A DNA stretch of 15,631 nucleotides from Multifurca ochricompacta (lineage: Eukaryota; Basidiomycota; Agaricomycetes; Russulales; Russulaceae). The notes below the pieces were generated by a model. It did no database searches and was not told where the DNA came from. It worked only from the letters and a program-made list of their open reading frames with translations. The DNA is taken from the NCBI GenBank assembly GCA_022496185.1, contig WTXG01000524.1, positions 1 to 15,631 of the forward strand, in the 5' to 3' direction. Below, one piece after another: positions 1 to 10,699 of the stretch. How positions within the stretch are numbered: position 1 is the first letter of the stretch; each line of letters opens with the position of its first letter. The position numbers and the translations under genes are program-made.

Positions 1-521
1 GTTGGTATCTTCCGTCGTGATAGACGTAGTATCCAAACTCGGATTCAAAGTCTTTCCAGGTGGCAGAGCCAAGTACTTGCTGTGAAAGATTATGCTCGTC
101 TCTGCGTTCGATGAGTTCTTCTCGAAAGAGGGTCTGACTGCGGCTGGAAGCCACGATGAGAGACTCGACTTGATGTTACGTCCGGTGCGGGACGTTCCAC
201 ACGACTTGTGTGACAGCTCGATCGATGGATTTACGTAGAGAGTCAATAAGACTCCCTGGAGTTCGGGTGGGGTGAGTCAAAGTCCCAAGGGCTGTCCCTT
301 GAGACAATGTTGAGCGGGAAAGTACCAAAAGTACTTGAGACGAACGAGTCAGAGTTTCAAAGGGGATGTCCGGAAGACAAGCACCGATGTATTCAATAAG
401 TCGAGTCTGAGGTCTACAAGGTAGATACAGCGGACTTATATACGTAAGTAAACGGGCGTCTATGCGATAAGGGACTAGGATCAGGTGGGCCCAAATATAC
501 GGAAGCGGAGGGCGTAAAGCC
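1..521 (-). pseudogene. Doubtful partial coding remnant running off the left edge
   Basis: On the minus strand one frame stays open from about 521 down to position 1, interrupted by a single in-frame TAA at 176-178. The upstream part translates to a hydrophobic stretch containing 'YIWAHLILVPYRIDARLL'. The part below the stop is more polar and helical, with 'LFREELIERRD'. There is no ATG at the beginning and I recognise no family. It could be a decayed retroelement or transposon protein, an exon of a gene lying mostly outside the window, or chance. The length of open frame is the only support. Confidence 0.2.
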
Positions 522-1126
522 TAGCTTCTGATAGGGTATTAAGTAAGTGTCCGGTCATAAGGATAAGGAGATAGCGAGATAAGAGAACAAACATAAGTAC
601 ACAGTCGGTCAACAGATACAAAGCAAGTCACGGGGAGGGAAGCAAGGCACGTGAGGGATCCCAGGACGGGGACGTGATCTGGAAGTGTAAAGTAGGCGGT
701 AAAGAGGGGTCGTCGTTGGGGAGGGTGAAGAAGACAGGGAGAGAGGGTAAAAATCGTAACATCAAGGGTCACATGACAGGTCATGGCTTTGAGTCCATGT
801 CATGTGCCTACAGGTCATGTGGTCTGGAGGGGTAAATGCAAGCCAAGGTCATCTTGTGTGCAGAGTCAGGTTTGGCAGGGACAATGTCAGAGATCCCATG
901 GGTGTCAGCCACAGGGACAGGGTACAGATGCTGGCCAAGACAGAGGCCAAGCATCAGGGGAAAGGGGAATGCAGCCATCAGCACAGTAGCTGAACTAGTA
1001 GTGAGTCAGGTGCAGGTGTCAAGGGCAAGGGGTCCTGAGAGCGTCATGTCACAGGCATCAGGGTGGGGTCCTGGGCATATAAGCCACAGGCATCAGGCAA
1101 GGTCCCAAGGCAGCAAGCCAAGGGCA
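522..1126. repeat. Gene-free stretch with degenerate purine-rich low-complexity repeats
   Basis: No convincing gene is seen. From about 780 to 1170 the plus strand is built from degenerate variants of CAGGCATCAGGG, CAAGG and GTCAGG words, strongly depleted in pyrimidines. The tract lies directly 3' of the stop codon of the minus-strand gene ending at 1127 and overlaps its last codons. It may be a decayed minisatellite or transposon tail. Several short open frames here only reflect the biased composition. Confidence 0.4.
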
Positions 1127-1948
1127 TCAGGGATCAGGGGCCAAAGAGGGCAGGAGACAGTGGTTTAGTGAAGGGGAAAGGTCAAGGGTGGTGTAAGGGA
1201 GCTGGCTCAGTGTGAGGAAGGGAAAAGAGTGGGGTTGTAACAGAGAGGGGTAAGTGGGCTGTGAGCTTACAAGCGAAAGGGCAACCTCAGGGGATGTCAT
1301 TTCTACCTCCACAGCATGCATAGATGCCATAGTACCATGGTAGGCTGGGTCTTTTAGCTTTAGAGCATGCATGGCTTCCCATTTGCTCTGCATAGCACCT
1401 GTTATCTCATCTTGGTGGGTGCGTATTGGGGAGGGGGGGCGGTTGGCTGGGTCCTGTCCTATGAAAGGGTTTGTGGGGGATTGGGGCCGCCCTCGACAGT
1501 TGGGAGATGTGTGCATGCGCGGGGTGTGCATAGAGCGAGTAGGTGAGACTGGTGAGAGCCGACGTGCTACCTTCTTTGGGCGACGTGGTGTTGTTTCAGG
1601 ATTAGTGAGAAGGATCTGCTGGTTGACCCAGGCCTCTGACTCGGAGCGAGCCTGGGCAAGGCTGTCAGTCATGAACTTGGTGCGCCAAATGGCCACTTCC
1701 TGGGAGACTTCCAGCCGGGCGGCATTAGTGAGCTCAATGCTCCAAGCCTCACGTTGGGGTGCAATTGACTGACGGAATTCCTTGAGGTGTTCCTCACGAG
1801 CACGCTGAACCTCAACTTCAAAGTTCCAGGAGTCAAGAACCTGTTGCTTGGCAGCTGAGCCAATGGTCTGCTTGGCTGCATGTACCATGAGGTCATAGTA
1901 TGTTTCTGGTGCACTGGCCGGAGGGTAGTGATTGTCAAGGGGTTTCAT
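1127..1948 (-). pseudogene. 3' part of an unrecognised gene split by a hAT-like insertion
   Basis: This is the C-terminal half of a gene whose N-terminal half lies at 3375-4119. The host reading frame runs from 1918 to the TGA at 1127-1129 (264 codons with stop). The nearest ATG, at 1948-1946, lies inside the inserted element. The host protein first has a long predicted helical, charged region (residues about 249-350 of the rejoined product). A proline-, arginine- and serine-rich segment follows, with a basic cluster RRPKKVARR at about 360-368 that could act as a nuclear localisation signal. A less ordered tail ends in 'SLAPDP'. I recognise no catalytic motif. The presence of a transposon inside it and of low-complexity DNA behind it suggests that the gene may itself belong to a repetitive element, but this is inference. 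Whether the fragment is expressed cannot be told from the sequence. Confidence 0.5.
1918..1925. repeat. Target-site duplication, left copy
   Basis: CCGGAGGG directly abuts TAGTGATTG, the left end of the hAT-like element. The identical octamer abuts the right end at 3375-3382. The flanking bases on either side do not extend the match, so the duplication is exactly 8 bp. Confidence 0.85.
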
Positions 1949-3374
1949 ACCCGCGCGGGTAAGCGCCGCGGGTTTTGCCGGGTACGGGTACGGGTATACG
2001 GCTCCCAACCCGTGGAAACCCGTACCCGCGCAGCGGGTTTGGCGGGTATAGGCGCCGATTATGCATTGACAAGATCAGTAGAATGTCCGAGATAAAATAC
2101 ATCTGCAGCCACAGAAATACAAGATCTCGTCTGATGTATGCTACAGGGTGGCGTTAAATATGTTCTAGTATTATCCTACAAAATATTAAAGCAGATTAAC
2201 GGTGCGATGTAAAATAAAATCCTTATCAGTGATCCACTTTCTTGAAAACCATGATACATCTGTTTTATTAACGCGCGACCAATTTTGCCAGTCTGGCACT
2301 ATCTAAAATACACTCTAGACTAATATAGACTATTCTATAATCTAATTATCAAATTACTTATTGAAACAAGGCCCGCGTGTGTCTACAAGCTGCATGGGGC
2401 AGTGACTACATTGCATCGCATGGTGGTCTGACCTCCTTCCTATTAAGGAAGGTTGACTTAAACGCGCAGAAATGTGCATCCAGGGACTAGGACAGTCGCG
2501 CTTGTATGAAATGAAACCAGAATAATAAAATAATAATGTAAATAAAGGATCCATTTAATCTTCTGAACATAAAACAACAATTTTTGAGGAATCTTGAGTA
2601 GCCATAAATGAACGCGTTGTGTCCAAGTGCTTATCTCCTTGACCGGGATGGCCCGGGCCATTTACCCGAAATGCGCAGAAATGCAAAGAACAGTCGCGCT
2701 CGTATAAAATTGAAACCAGAATAATAAAATAAAAATGGAATAATAAATTATCTTAATCTTATGAACATAAAATAGGAATCTTTGAGGGATCTTGAGTAGC
2801 CATAAATGAACGCGTTGTGTCCAAGTGCATATCTCCTTGACCAGGATCTCCCGGGCCGGATGTCCGAAATGCGCGATGCAAGTAAAGAACTTGCACGCGT
2901 TTCATTTTATGGGTAACCCAGGTATCAAAACAACTATCCAGGGGTTACCCCTACCAATTTCTATGTGTTTGTCAATTTTTTTGCATTCTGTGTGGTTATC
3001 TGACAGGCTTTTCATCAATGTTCTATAACATCCTATCTAATCATTGCTGTATACTGGATTTTAGTTGTGCTTGTATAAAATTGAAAGTAGAATAATAAAA
3101 TAAAAATGGAATAATTAATTATCTTAATCTTCTGAACATAAAACAAGAGTCATTGAGGGATCTTAAGCAGCCACAAATGAACGCGTTGTGTATCTTCTTG
3201 GTCCGGGAAGGCCCGGGCCGGTTATCCGAAATGCGCGATGCAAGTAAAGAACTTGCACGCGTTTCACGGGTGACCCACGGGTAACCCGCGGGTTACCCGT
3301 ACCCGTAGTGATGGGTACGGGTACGGGTACGGGTACCAACGAGGATACCCCAGGGTTACCCCTGCCAATCACTA
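1926..3374. mobile_element. Non-autonomous hAT-like DNA transposon (1449 bp)
   Basis: The element begins TAGTGATTG and ends CAATCACTA, a 9-bp perfect terminal inverted repeat that continues imperfectly into a GGGGT/ACCCC block. It is bordered by an exact 8-bp direct repeat, CCGGAGGG, the target-duplication length typical of the hAT superfamily. Both subterminal regions are rich in GGGTAC and ACCCGT/ACCCGC words (about 1948-2050 and 3268-3350), as in many hAT ends where such short repeats bind transposase. The interior is AT-rich with three related repeat units and no open frame of transposase size, so it must have been mobilised in trans by a relative elsewhere. It inserted into a minus-strand gene, and removing it restores that gene in frame. 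The family is inferred from end structure only. Confidence 0.8.
2492..3266. repeat. Three related internal repeat units in the hAT-like element
   Basis: Units begin near 2492, 2690 and 3063, each about 200 bp. Each starts with a CGCTCGTATAAAATTGAAA-like segment, passes through AGAATAATAAAATAAAAATG, CTTCTGAACATAAAA and AAATGAACGCGTTGTGT, and ends near the palindrome GGCCCGGGCC and CCGAAATGCGC. The second unit is followed by a degenerate copy of the element's right end (GGGGTTACCCCTACCAATTT at 2941-2960, compare 3355-3374). Units two and three with their tails therefore look like a duplicated terminal region. Confidence 0.7.
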
Positions 3375-4119
3375 CCGGAGGGCCATCTGTTTTAGTGTTG
3401 AAAAGGGCCGCAGCCTGGTCTAGCATCATGTGGATGTGCTGGGCTTCTGAGGTTGGCTGAGGAGTAGTCTCATGGAGCTTGACAGCATCAATGCCTGGGA
3501 GGGCATTGGTGTTTGACAGGGATTTTAGGTTTGGGGATCGCATAGCACCCCGTAGTAAAGCTGCAAGGACAGTTCTTGCCAGGCGAGACCATGATTGTGG
3601 AGTTAGCCCAGCATAAGTGAGGGCAAGGTCACTTTCCGGTCCAACACCACAGTCAAGCATGTTGGTTACCATGACTGCAGCTGCTGAGCCTGCTAATCCA
3701 TCAAAGTTGAAGTCATTATTATGATGGAAAGTGAGTGGTTCTGCGAGGTAGTAGTATGCATAGCCCACAATGCTATCAGAGACAGCGTTAGCAAGATTGC
3801 GCCTGTTGGCACCAGCCTGGATGTAGGCTTTGTGTGATTCCTCTTCACTGAGGCCCTGGAAGGGGCGAAGCAAGAATTGATTTGGAGGGTTATACCGTAT
3901 GGGAGCAACAATGGCATCTCTGAAGGATTCAGGGGCCTGGTTGGGGGTATCATAGAGAGGGTTGCACCCCTTAATGACATTAGTTACAGTGCGGGTGAGG
4001 CCTTCAATGAGGGCCTCAGGAGAGTGCTCAGGTGTGAGGGACAGGTCACTCAATGAAGAGGGTATTGTGATGGGTTGGTCGACCCCACCATTGTTGACGC
4101 CGACAGACTGTGCTGCCAT
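3163..4119 (-). pseudogene. 5' part of the unrecognised gene split by the hAT-like insertion
   Basis: The gene starts at ATG 4119-4117 (MAAQSVGVNNGG...). The first 248 codons, down to 3376, are host sequence. The frame then runs into the transposon, adding about 70 foreign residues full of Val-Pro dipeptides read from the GGGTAC repeats, and stops at 3163. The host part has a polar, serine- and threonine-rich N-terminus (about 1-70), then a mixed alpha-helical region with 'ANAVSDSIVGYAYYYLAEPL' and small-residue stretches 'DGLAGSAAAVMVTNML'. There is no signal peptide or known catalytic motif. Joined to 1918-1127 without the element it gives a continuous 511-residue frame. The exact in-frame fit at the duplication shows both halves belonged to one gene. 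Function is unknown. Confidence 0.5.
3375..3382. repeat. Target-site duplication, right copy
   Basis: CCGGAGGG directly follows CAATCACTA, the right end of the hAT-like element, and matches 1918-1925 exactly. In the interrupted minus-strand gene these bases encode the Gly-Pro-Pro at the junction. Confidence 0.85.
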
Positions 4120-4213
4120 CGGCAGAGGTGTTGAATAGACAGTGTTTAGATTGTACTCGGTACAAGAGCTATGGAGAGAACTAATTATTGTGTAGCTGAT
4201 TCACTATCCAACA

Positions 4214-4456
4214 CTAAAAACGAGCGACCGAAATGGACGAGCTCAAGCAGATGATGGAGGTAGCGGGAAGAGGAGGCGTGGTCCCCGTTGCGTTATCCCA
4301 GTGTTTCCGAAAATATGGAAGCCTGTCCCGCGTTCTGTGAAACCAGCCATTTGGGCCATCTGGCATCTTGGCATCTTCCAGGCACATAGTGCAGACTAAT
4401 AAACAATCGGTGGGTGAAAGCACCTTCTTCTTGGACGCGAAAATCTTGCGTTTCAT
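4214..4456 (-). CDS. Possible small ORF with a Cys2-His2-like spacing
   Basis: This is an ATG-started frame of 80 codons (ATG at 4456-4454, TAG at 4214). The N-terminus is strongly basic (MKRKIFASKKK). Cys22-x2-Cys25 followed by His40 and His52 could be a degenerate zinc-finger-like arrangement. The first eight or so codons lie inside the left arm of the large inverted duplication; the rest is outside it. In the right arm the matching ATG is followed by a stop after three codons. The frame may be a first exon or remnant of a gene cut by the duplication breakpoint, or chance. No function is assigned. Confidence 0.22.
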   Translation of the reverse strand: MKRKIFASKKKVLSPTDCLLVCTMCLEDAKMPDGPNGWFHRTRDRLPYFRKHWDNATGTTPPLPATSIICLSSSISVARF

Positions 4457-4840
4457 GAGCCAATAGTCACCTCTACTCAGTTATTGACTTCTTAGCTGCT
4501 AATGTCAAGATTCCCCACCGGATTTCTGACATATTACCATAGGCCAATCCCATATGGCAGTTTCCTAGAGCATTTCCTGTGTTCGCGAGTGATTTGCGAG
4601 GGTAGGGATAGGTAATGAAGACGGCTAGACGGCTAACGAACGGATATGGTATGTTATTCTCACACTAAGTCGGATGCTAGTCAGATGCTAATGACGCTTT
4701 GTTATTAGCCGTTTCTCTAGTTGTCAAAGTATTACATATACTCGATCCTCTTGACATCTCATCGCCTGCCAGCCGCGAATTTTTAATCTGCGCAACATGT
4801 TTGGTTTCTAAGGGTTGGTATGCAATGGTGAAAATGTATT

Positions 4841-4925
4841 TATAAAACGGTATCTAGTAACTATAACCAACAGCAACCTAAGCGGCCAAAAAACGGACAA
4901 GCTCAAATAATTCCAAAGCTATAAG
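4841..4925 (+). promoter_or_regulatory. Core promoter of the left protease copy
   Basis: TATAAG at 4920-4925 (within CTATAAGAGC) lies 70 nt upstream of the protease ATG and is kept in the right arm (CTTATA at 13457-13462). A second TATA-like word, TATAAAA, lies at 4841-4847. The proximal one is the better candidate by spacing. Confidence 0.45.
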
Positions 4926-4995
4926 AGCGGGTTTGTGATCCAGTCGTCATTCACTGCTCTGTCCTACGATTCACTTTCTCATCCACACTCTTACC

Positions 4996-6579
4996 ATGTT
5001 CCCGACAGTCTCACTCACTGCTTTCCTCCTGCTTGTCGTCAGCGTTGCTGGGAACCCAATCGTTGTTCGCAAACCCTCAGTTTCTTTGTCGTTTGCCCGG
5101 CACCTCAATATCACCGGCAGTCGTGATCTCGTCGCGAAGGACCAGGCTCGTGCCAAGAACTTGGTGGCCATCGGCAAAGCAAAACAGAGCGGCATCTTGA
5201 GTCGGGCTGGGGTCGTCGGCGTCGGTGTGACTAACGTCGGCGTCAGCTACCATGCCACTGTCGGTGTTGGTAGCCCTCCCACCAGCTGTGAGTGGTACAA
5301 ATGGCTTGAGCGTGGCACGGGTTCTCTCACACACGTCTAGATAATCTCCTCATTGACACGGGGAGCTCTAACACCTGGGTGGGAGCTGGAAAGACCTATG
5401 TTAGGACTAACACCAGCATACGGACACATAACAATATGGTGAGCATCCGTGTCCTTTCACTTCAGTGGTGTAGCGTAAACTTAAAGATAGTCATATTAGT
5501 CTGTGACATATGGCCATAAGTCATTCTCTTGTGGGTTTCCTCCACATTGGACTTCATCGTTAATATATTTACACATTGTTCTCCTAGGCACCGAGTTCAC
5601 CGACACTGTGACGATTGGCTCTGGCCTTGTTATCCCTGGGCAATCGATAGGTGTCGCCTCAAACTTCACTGGCTTCACCGGCTTAGATGGCGTCCTGGGG
5701 TGAGCGCAAACACCGGTTGTGTGAATTTGCATTGATGCCCAATCCTACAGTATCGGTCCTACCGACCTAACGGTCGGCACTCTGTCGCCAGACACGGGCA
5801 GTAGTGTCCCCACAGTTACAGACAACTTGTTCAGCAGTGGCACCATCCCATCTAACCTTGTCTCCGTGTCCTTCGAACCCACGACCACAGAGTCAGAAGT
5901 GAATGGCGAGTTGACGTTTGGTGGTACCGACTCCACGAAGTACACTGGAGCTATTACTTTCATGTAAGCATAGGGAGCGAGCTTGAGGTCGAGATTTCTC
6001 CACTCACATGGTGCTGGATAGTCCCATTACTTCAGCTTCCCCTGCGAGCCACTACTGGGGCATTGATGAGTCCATCTGGTACGGTGCCTCGACCTCTATT
6101 CTCACGACCACCGCTGGTATTGTAGACACTGGAACCACTTTTATCCTCATCGCTACCGGTAAGTGACACATGTCTCTTCACTTCACCATAAGATACAAGT
6201 CTCAAGTCTAATAAAACCTACAGACGCATTCGACCGCTACACTAGCGCAACTGGTGCCGTCCTCGACGCCACCACTGGCTTGCTCAGCATCACGTCGGCG
6301 CAGTTCGCTAACCTGCAGTCGCTCTTCTTCACGACCGGCGGCACAACATTTGAGCTCACCGCGAATGCACAAATTTGGCCTCGTGCACTGAACACGCTGA
6401 TCGGGGGCACTTCCGGCAAGATTTACCTCATCGTCAATGACATTCGTACGCCGACCGGGCAGGGTCTGGACTTCATCAATGGCTACACTTTCCTTGAGCG
6501 CTTCTACTCTGTCTACGATACTGAAAACCACCGCGTTGGTCTCGCCACTACGCCATTCACCACGGCGACGACTAATTGA
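4996..6579 (+). CDS. Secreted aspartic protease, pepsin family A1 (polyporopepsin-like), left copy
   Basis: Seven exons fit in frame: 4996-5287, 5341-5438, 5500-5530, 5588-5699, 5751-5963, 6022-6158 and 6224-6579. They total 1239 nt, giving 412 residues; every intron is GT-AG. Residues 1-19 form a signal peptide (MFPTVSLTAFLLLVVSVAG), then a propeptide to about residue 80 and the mature bilobed domain. The catalytic triplets are Asp103-Thr-Gly (in LLIDTGSSNTW) and Asp284-Thr-Gly (in AGIVDTGTT). The enzyme family cleaves peptide bonds at acid pH outside the cell and serves nutrient release. Length and exon layout suit a fungal secreted A1 peptidase. One oddity is the flap segment around Tyr134, which reads YGHKSFSC. 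The right copy and the family have glycines (YGHGSFSG), so Lys137 and Cys141 replace flap glycines and activity may be altered. The preceding residues (about 124-130) also differ strongly from the right copy. Confidence 0.88.
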
Positions 6580-7696
6580 TGGGGATGGATGGGTTCGGTA
6601 GTTATACCTATAGGGGGTAAAGAATTGTTTATTGTTCTATTAATCGTGGCACTTTAATTTTCTTCCTTATTGACTCACCCCGGCTCGTTTATTGCTTTCT
6701 ATTTGAATGCTTATGGGCGCCATTAGCTGCTCATGAGATATTACAATTGGATAATTTTCATGAGCTTACTACACTTTGAGAAAGACTTTTGCACTTCCAG
6801 GGCCTGAATGCTTGACAAGGAGCTATTTTGTATGATGCATCTCTCACATTGATCGTCTCTGGTCGTAAAACATTTGCTCTCAAGTCACCTCGATTCTATT
6901 CTAGTACAATCTACGTAATTAGGGCTCGCACTCTTTTTTTTCTGGCAATAACTCGGAGAGAAGGTGGGAAAGAAAAAAAGATCAACTGCTCAAGGCGAGA
7001 GGAGATTCATCGTCGTTCCTTGAAAGGACTCGGAGTTGTGGAATGGGAAATACTGAGAAGAGGTCAACGTAACGCGACATGGCACGGTACGACACGCCTC
7101 AAAGAGAAAATATATATTTAATTATTGGGTTTTTTTATTATCAATTGTCAGAAAGGTTTAGTGATACAGTTGAAATTTAAGCAGCACGACAAGCTTGGCT
7201 TGCATACTGATCGAGTACCGTCAACAGTGACCGCTCAATGGTCGTTGGGCACCCAGCGTCACAAGGGGGAATATACGTCATTAGCCCTAATTTAATAATA
7301 TCCATGTCCAATAGGCTTATCATGGATCGTCGATCCAAAAACGGATCAGGTGGTGGGCATAATTAAGAGGTTCTCTAAGTGGGACTTTTCTTTTCTTTTT
7401 GTAATAAAGGAGTCTGGGCATGATTTTTTTTTCCATCGGCCCATCAGGTGGACCTAGTTCCGTATTGTGTTGTGTTGCGAAGAACACGCACACCCAATTG
7501 ATTGGTTAAAGCTTCAAGAGTGTGCGTCATATATCTGATTGGTTATCCTTAAAGGCCTGTAGCATGCTGTTAAAACCGATCCCAATAGACGAGTTCTTTG
7601 TCTGGAATCGCAAGATAGAGAGGGGGGCGTTGAGGGGCTCCAAAAGCAAAAAAAAAGGGTAAAAAGGGTAAAAAGGGTGCGAATTCGCACGTTCGC
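6580..7696. other. 3' flank of the left protease copy, no convincing gene
   Basis: This is the non-coding part of the left arm, AT-rich with T-runs. A frame of 97 codons at 6828-7121 is partly preserved in the right arm on the opposite strand (11202-11525), including 'GLGVVEWEILRRGQRNATWH'. Its start is not conserved and no family is recognised, so I treat it as unproven. At 7650-7679 the word AAAAAGGGT is repeated three times. Directly after it comes the perfect 14-bp palindrome GTGCGAATTCGCAC (7677-7690), at the inner end of the arm. Confidence 0.5.
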
Positions 7697-8299
7697 CTCT
7701 CTCTCTCACGTCACGTTACCTTTACCTTTACCTTAACCTTTCACTTCACTCTTGCTTTCATGTTCACACACACACTTTTGAATCATCTTCTCCTCAGGCC
7801 CCTCAATTACACTTTTGTTTTGCCCCCTTCTTGAACCTATTATGGACAGACGTACATTCCGGTCCGAACCCCTTCCTATCTGTCGTGAGACACCCCTCCC
7901 AGAATGTGGCGCATCCAGGACACACTCACACAAGTTTCAAAATTAAGGAAATGGTCATCTTCATTTCATCAATTAACATCATTTATTGCGTATTAAGTTT
8001 CCTCCTCTCTGCTTTCCCTTTTAATTATCTTCGAGGCTCAAACAGAAGGCTGCGGCGCTGCCCCCTGGCCCGGCCCGTGTTGTTCCGCTTCTTCTCTTCC
8101 GTCCCACTTTTTTTTAAAAGCACAAAGGGGGGTTTTTTTTTTCCTATTCGACTACAACTTCAATGCAGTTAACATGAGTCCATAACAACGAGGTCTCTGC
8201 TGCCTCTCGAAATAAGTTTTTTTTTTTTAAGAAAAAAAACATTTGTGGTTAATACATGCAGCGTACATCATCTTCCACCGTCATACTTTTTTTCTCTTC
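7697..8299. other. Spacer between left arm and enolase 3' end, no gene seen
   Basis: This is unique sequence downstream of enolase. It starts with a CT-rich run and a TTACCTTTACCTTTACC repeat (7716-7743). Near the enolase stop it has T12 followed by AAG and A8 (8217-8239), which could fold into a weak hairpin. Enolase transcript ends are expected here, but no precise signal can be fixed. An open frame at 7831-8172 lacks an ATG start and any family signature. Confidence 0.4.
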
Positions 8300-10028
<1,729 letters not shown>

Positions 10029-10384
10029 GGTGGTTGTGAAGAAAGGGAATAAGATTTGGGTGAGGGTGAGGGTGAGTGAAAAGGTAAGGGTAAGGAGTTA
10101 AGTATTTACGCCCAACCGAATAGAGGCGGATCACTAAGGGGGGCTCTTAACTCTCTCACGCTGATTACAAGCTGATTATCATCATCATCCTCCCAATCCC
10201 ACCCACCCACACCACCACATAACCCGCTCCGCTACCGATGGGGTCCTCCTCCCGAAATGGACCGTGGAACGGGCACGTCACGTTTGGTCAAGTAATATCT
10301 TTTTTTTTTCGCGACCTTTCACTCTTTATTTTTTTTCCATCCGACCCGATACAATCCCGAATCTAGAGCCAAATGAACAATACA

Positions 10385-10416
<32 letters not shown>

Positions 10417-10699
10417 GAGGGAGAGGAGAGAGGAGAGAGGAGAGAGAAGTTGCCAGTGTGCCAGGGCAGCTCACGTGCATGCTTATACTTATAAGCCATC
10501 CGAACATCCGAACAGCCAAGTTCCCGACCACCTCGACCCATCCGTAATGGCCTCGACTTAAGAAGAAACAGTTATTTTTTCTCCGCTCTCGGCTTTTCCA
10601 AACGTTCTAGAGTCGAGTCGCTTCCAAACGCGTGACCAGAAAGTAACGAAATCTACGCCACCACCTCCACCACCCCTCCCCCTAGCATGGAAGCATGGG
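10029..10699 (-). promoter_or_regulatory. Enolase upstream region with CT-rich tracts
   Basis: On the coding strand the 5' leader is pyrimidine-rich, with three CTCACC-type repeats (10057-10075) 30-50 nt before the ATG. A TAAATAC TATA-like word lies at 10103-10109. A long (CT)n tract corresponds to GA-rich plus-strand sequence at 10384-10448. CT-rich tracts are common in promoters of strongly expressed fungal glycolytic genes, so a high-output promoter is a reasonable inference. No other gene is seen; open frames over the GA repeat are composition artefacts. Confidence 0.5.
10384..10448. repeat. GA/CT microsatellite
   Basis: A nearly pure purine tract of AG and GGAGA units, about 65 bp, lies about 355 bp upstream of the enolase ATG. 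It is not part of the inverted arms. Confidence 0.9.

Larger units (their letters stand above)
4431..7696 (+). repeat. Left arm of a large inverted duplication
   Basis: This arm of about 3.27 kb matches the reverse complement of 10700-13948 along its whole length, with many substitutions and small indels. The outer edge is sharp: TTGGACGC at 4431-4438 pairs with GCGTCCAA at 13941-13948, and the sequences beyond are unrelated. The inner edge is fuzzy. Similarity is clear to CGTTGAGGGGC near 7639 and appears to continue through an A-rich stretch to a GAATTCGCACGTTC-like word near 7696. The arm contains about 0.56 kb upstream sequence, one aspartic protease gene and about 1.1 kb of 3' flank. Confidence 0.92.

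Noticed and set aside
1..521. LTR retrotransposon end at the left edge
   Set aside because: I could not find paired LTR ends, a primer-binding site or a recognisable gag or pol motif, so only a doubtful coding remnant is reported.
1926..3374. Telomere-like or centromeric GGGTAC repeats
   Set aside because: The repeats occur only in the two subterminal zones of an element with clear inverted ends and an 8-bp duplication, which explains them.
10264..10561. Open frames across the GA-rich tract on both strands
   Set aside because: They are made of Arg-Glu or Ser-Leu repeats dictated by the dinucleotide repeat, with no conserved flanking sequence.
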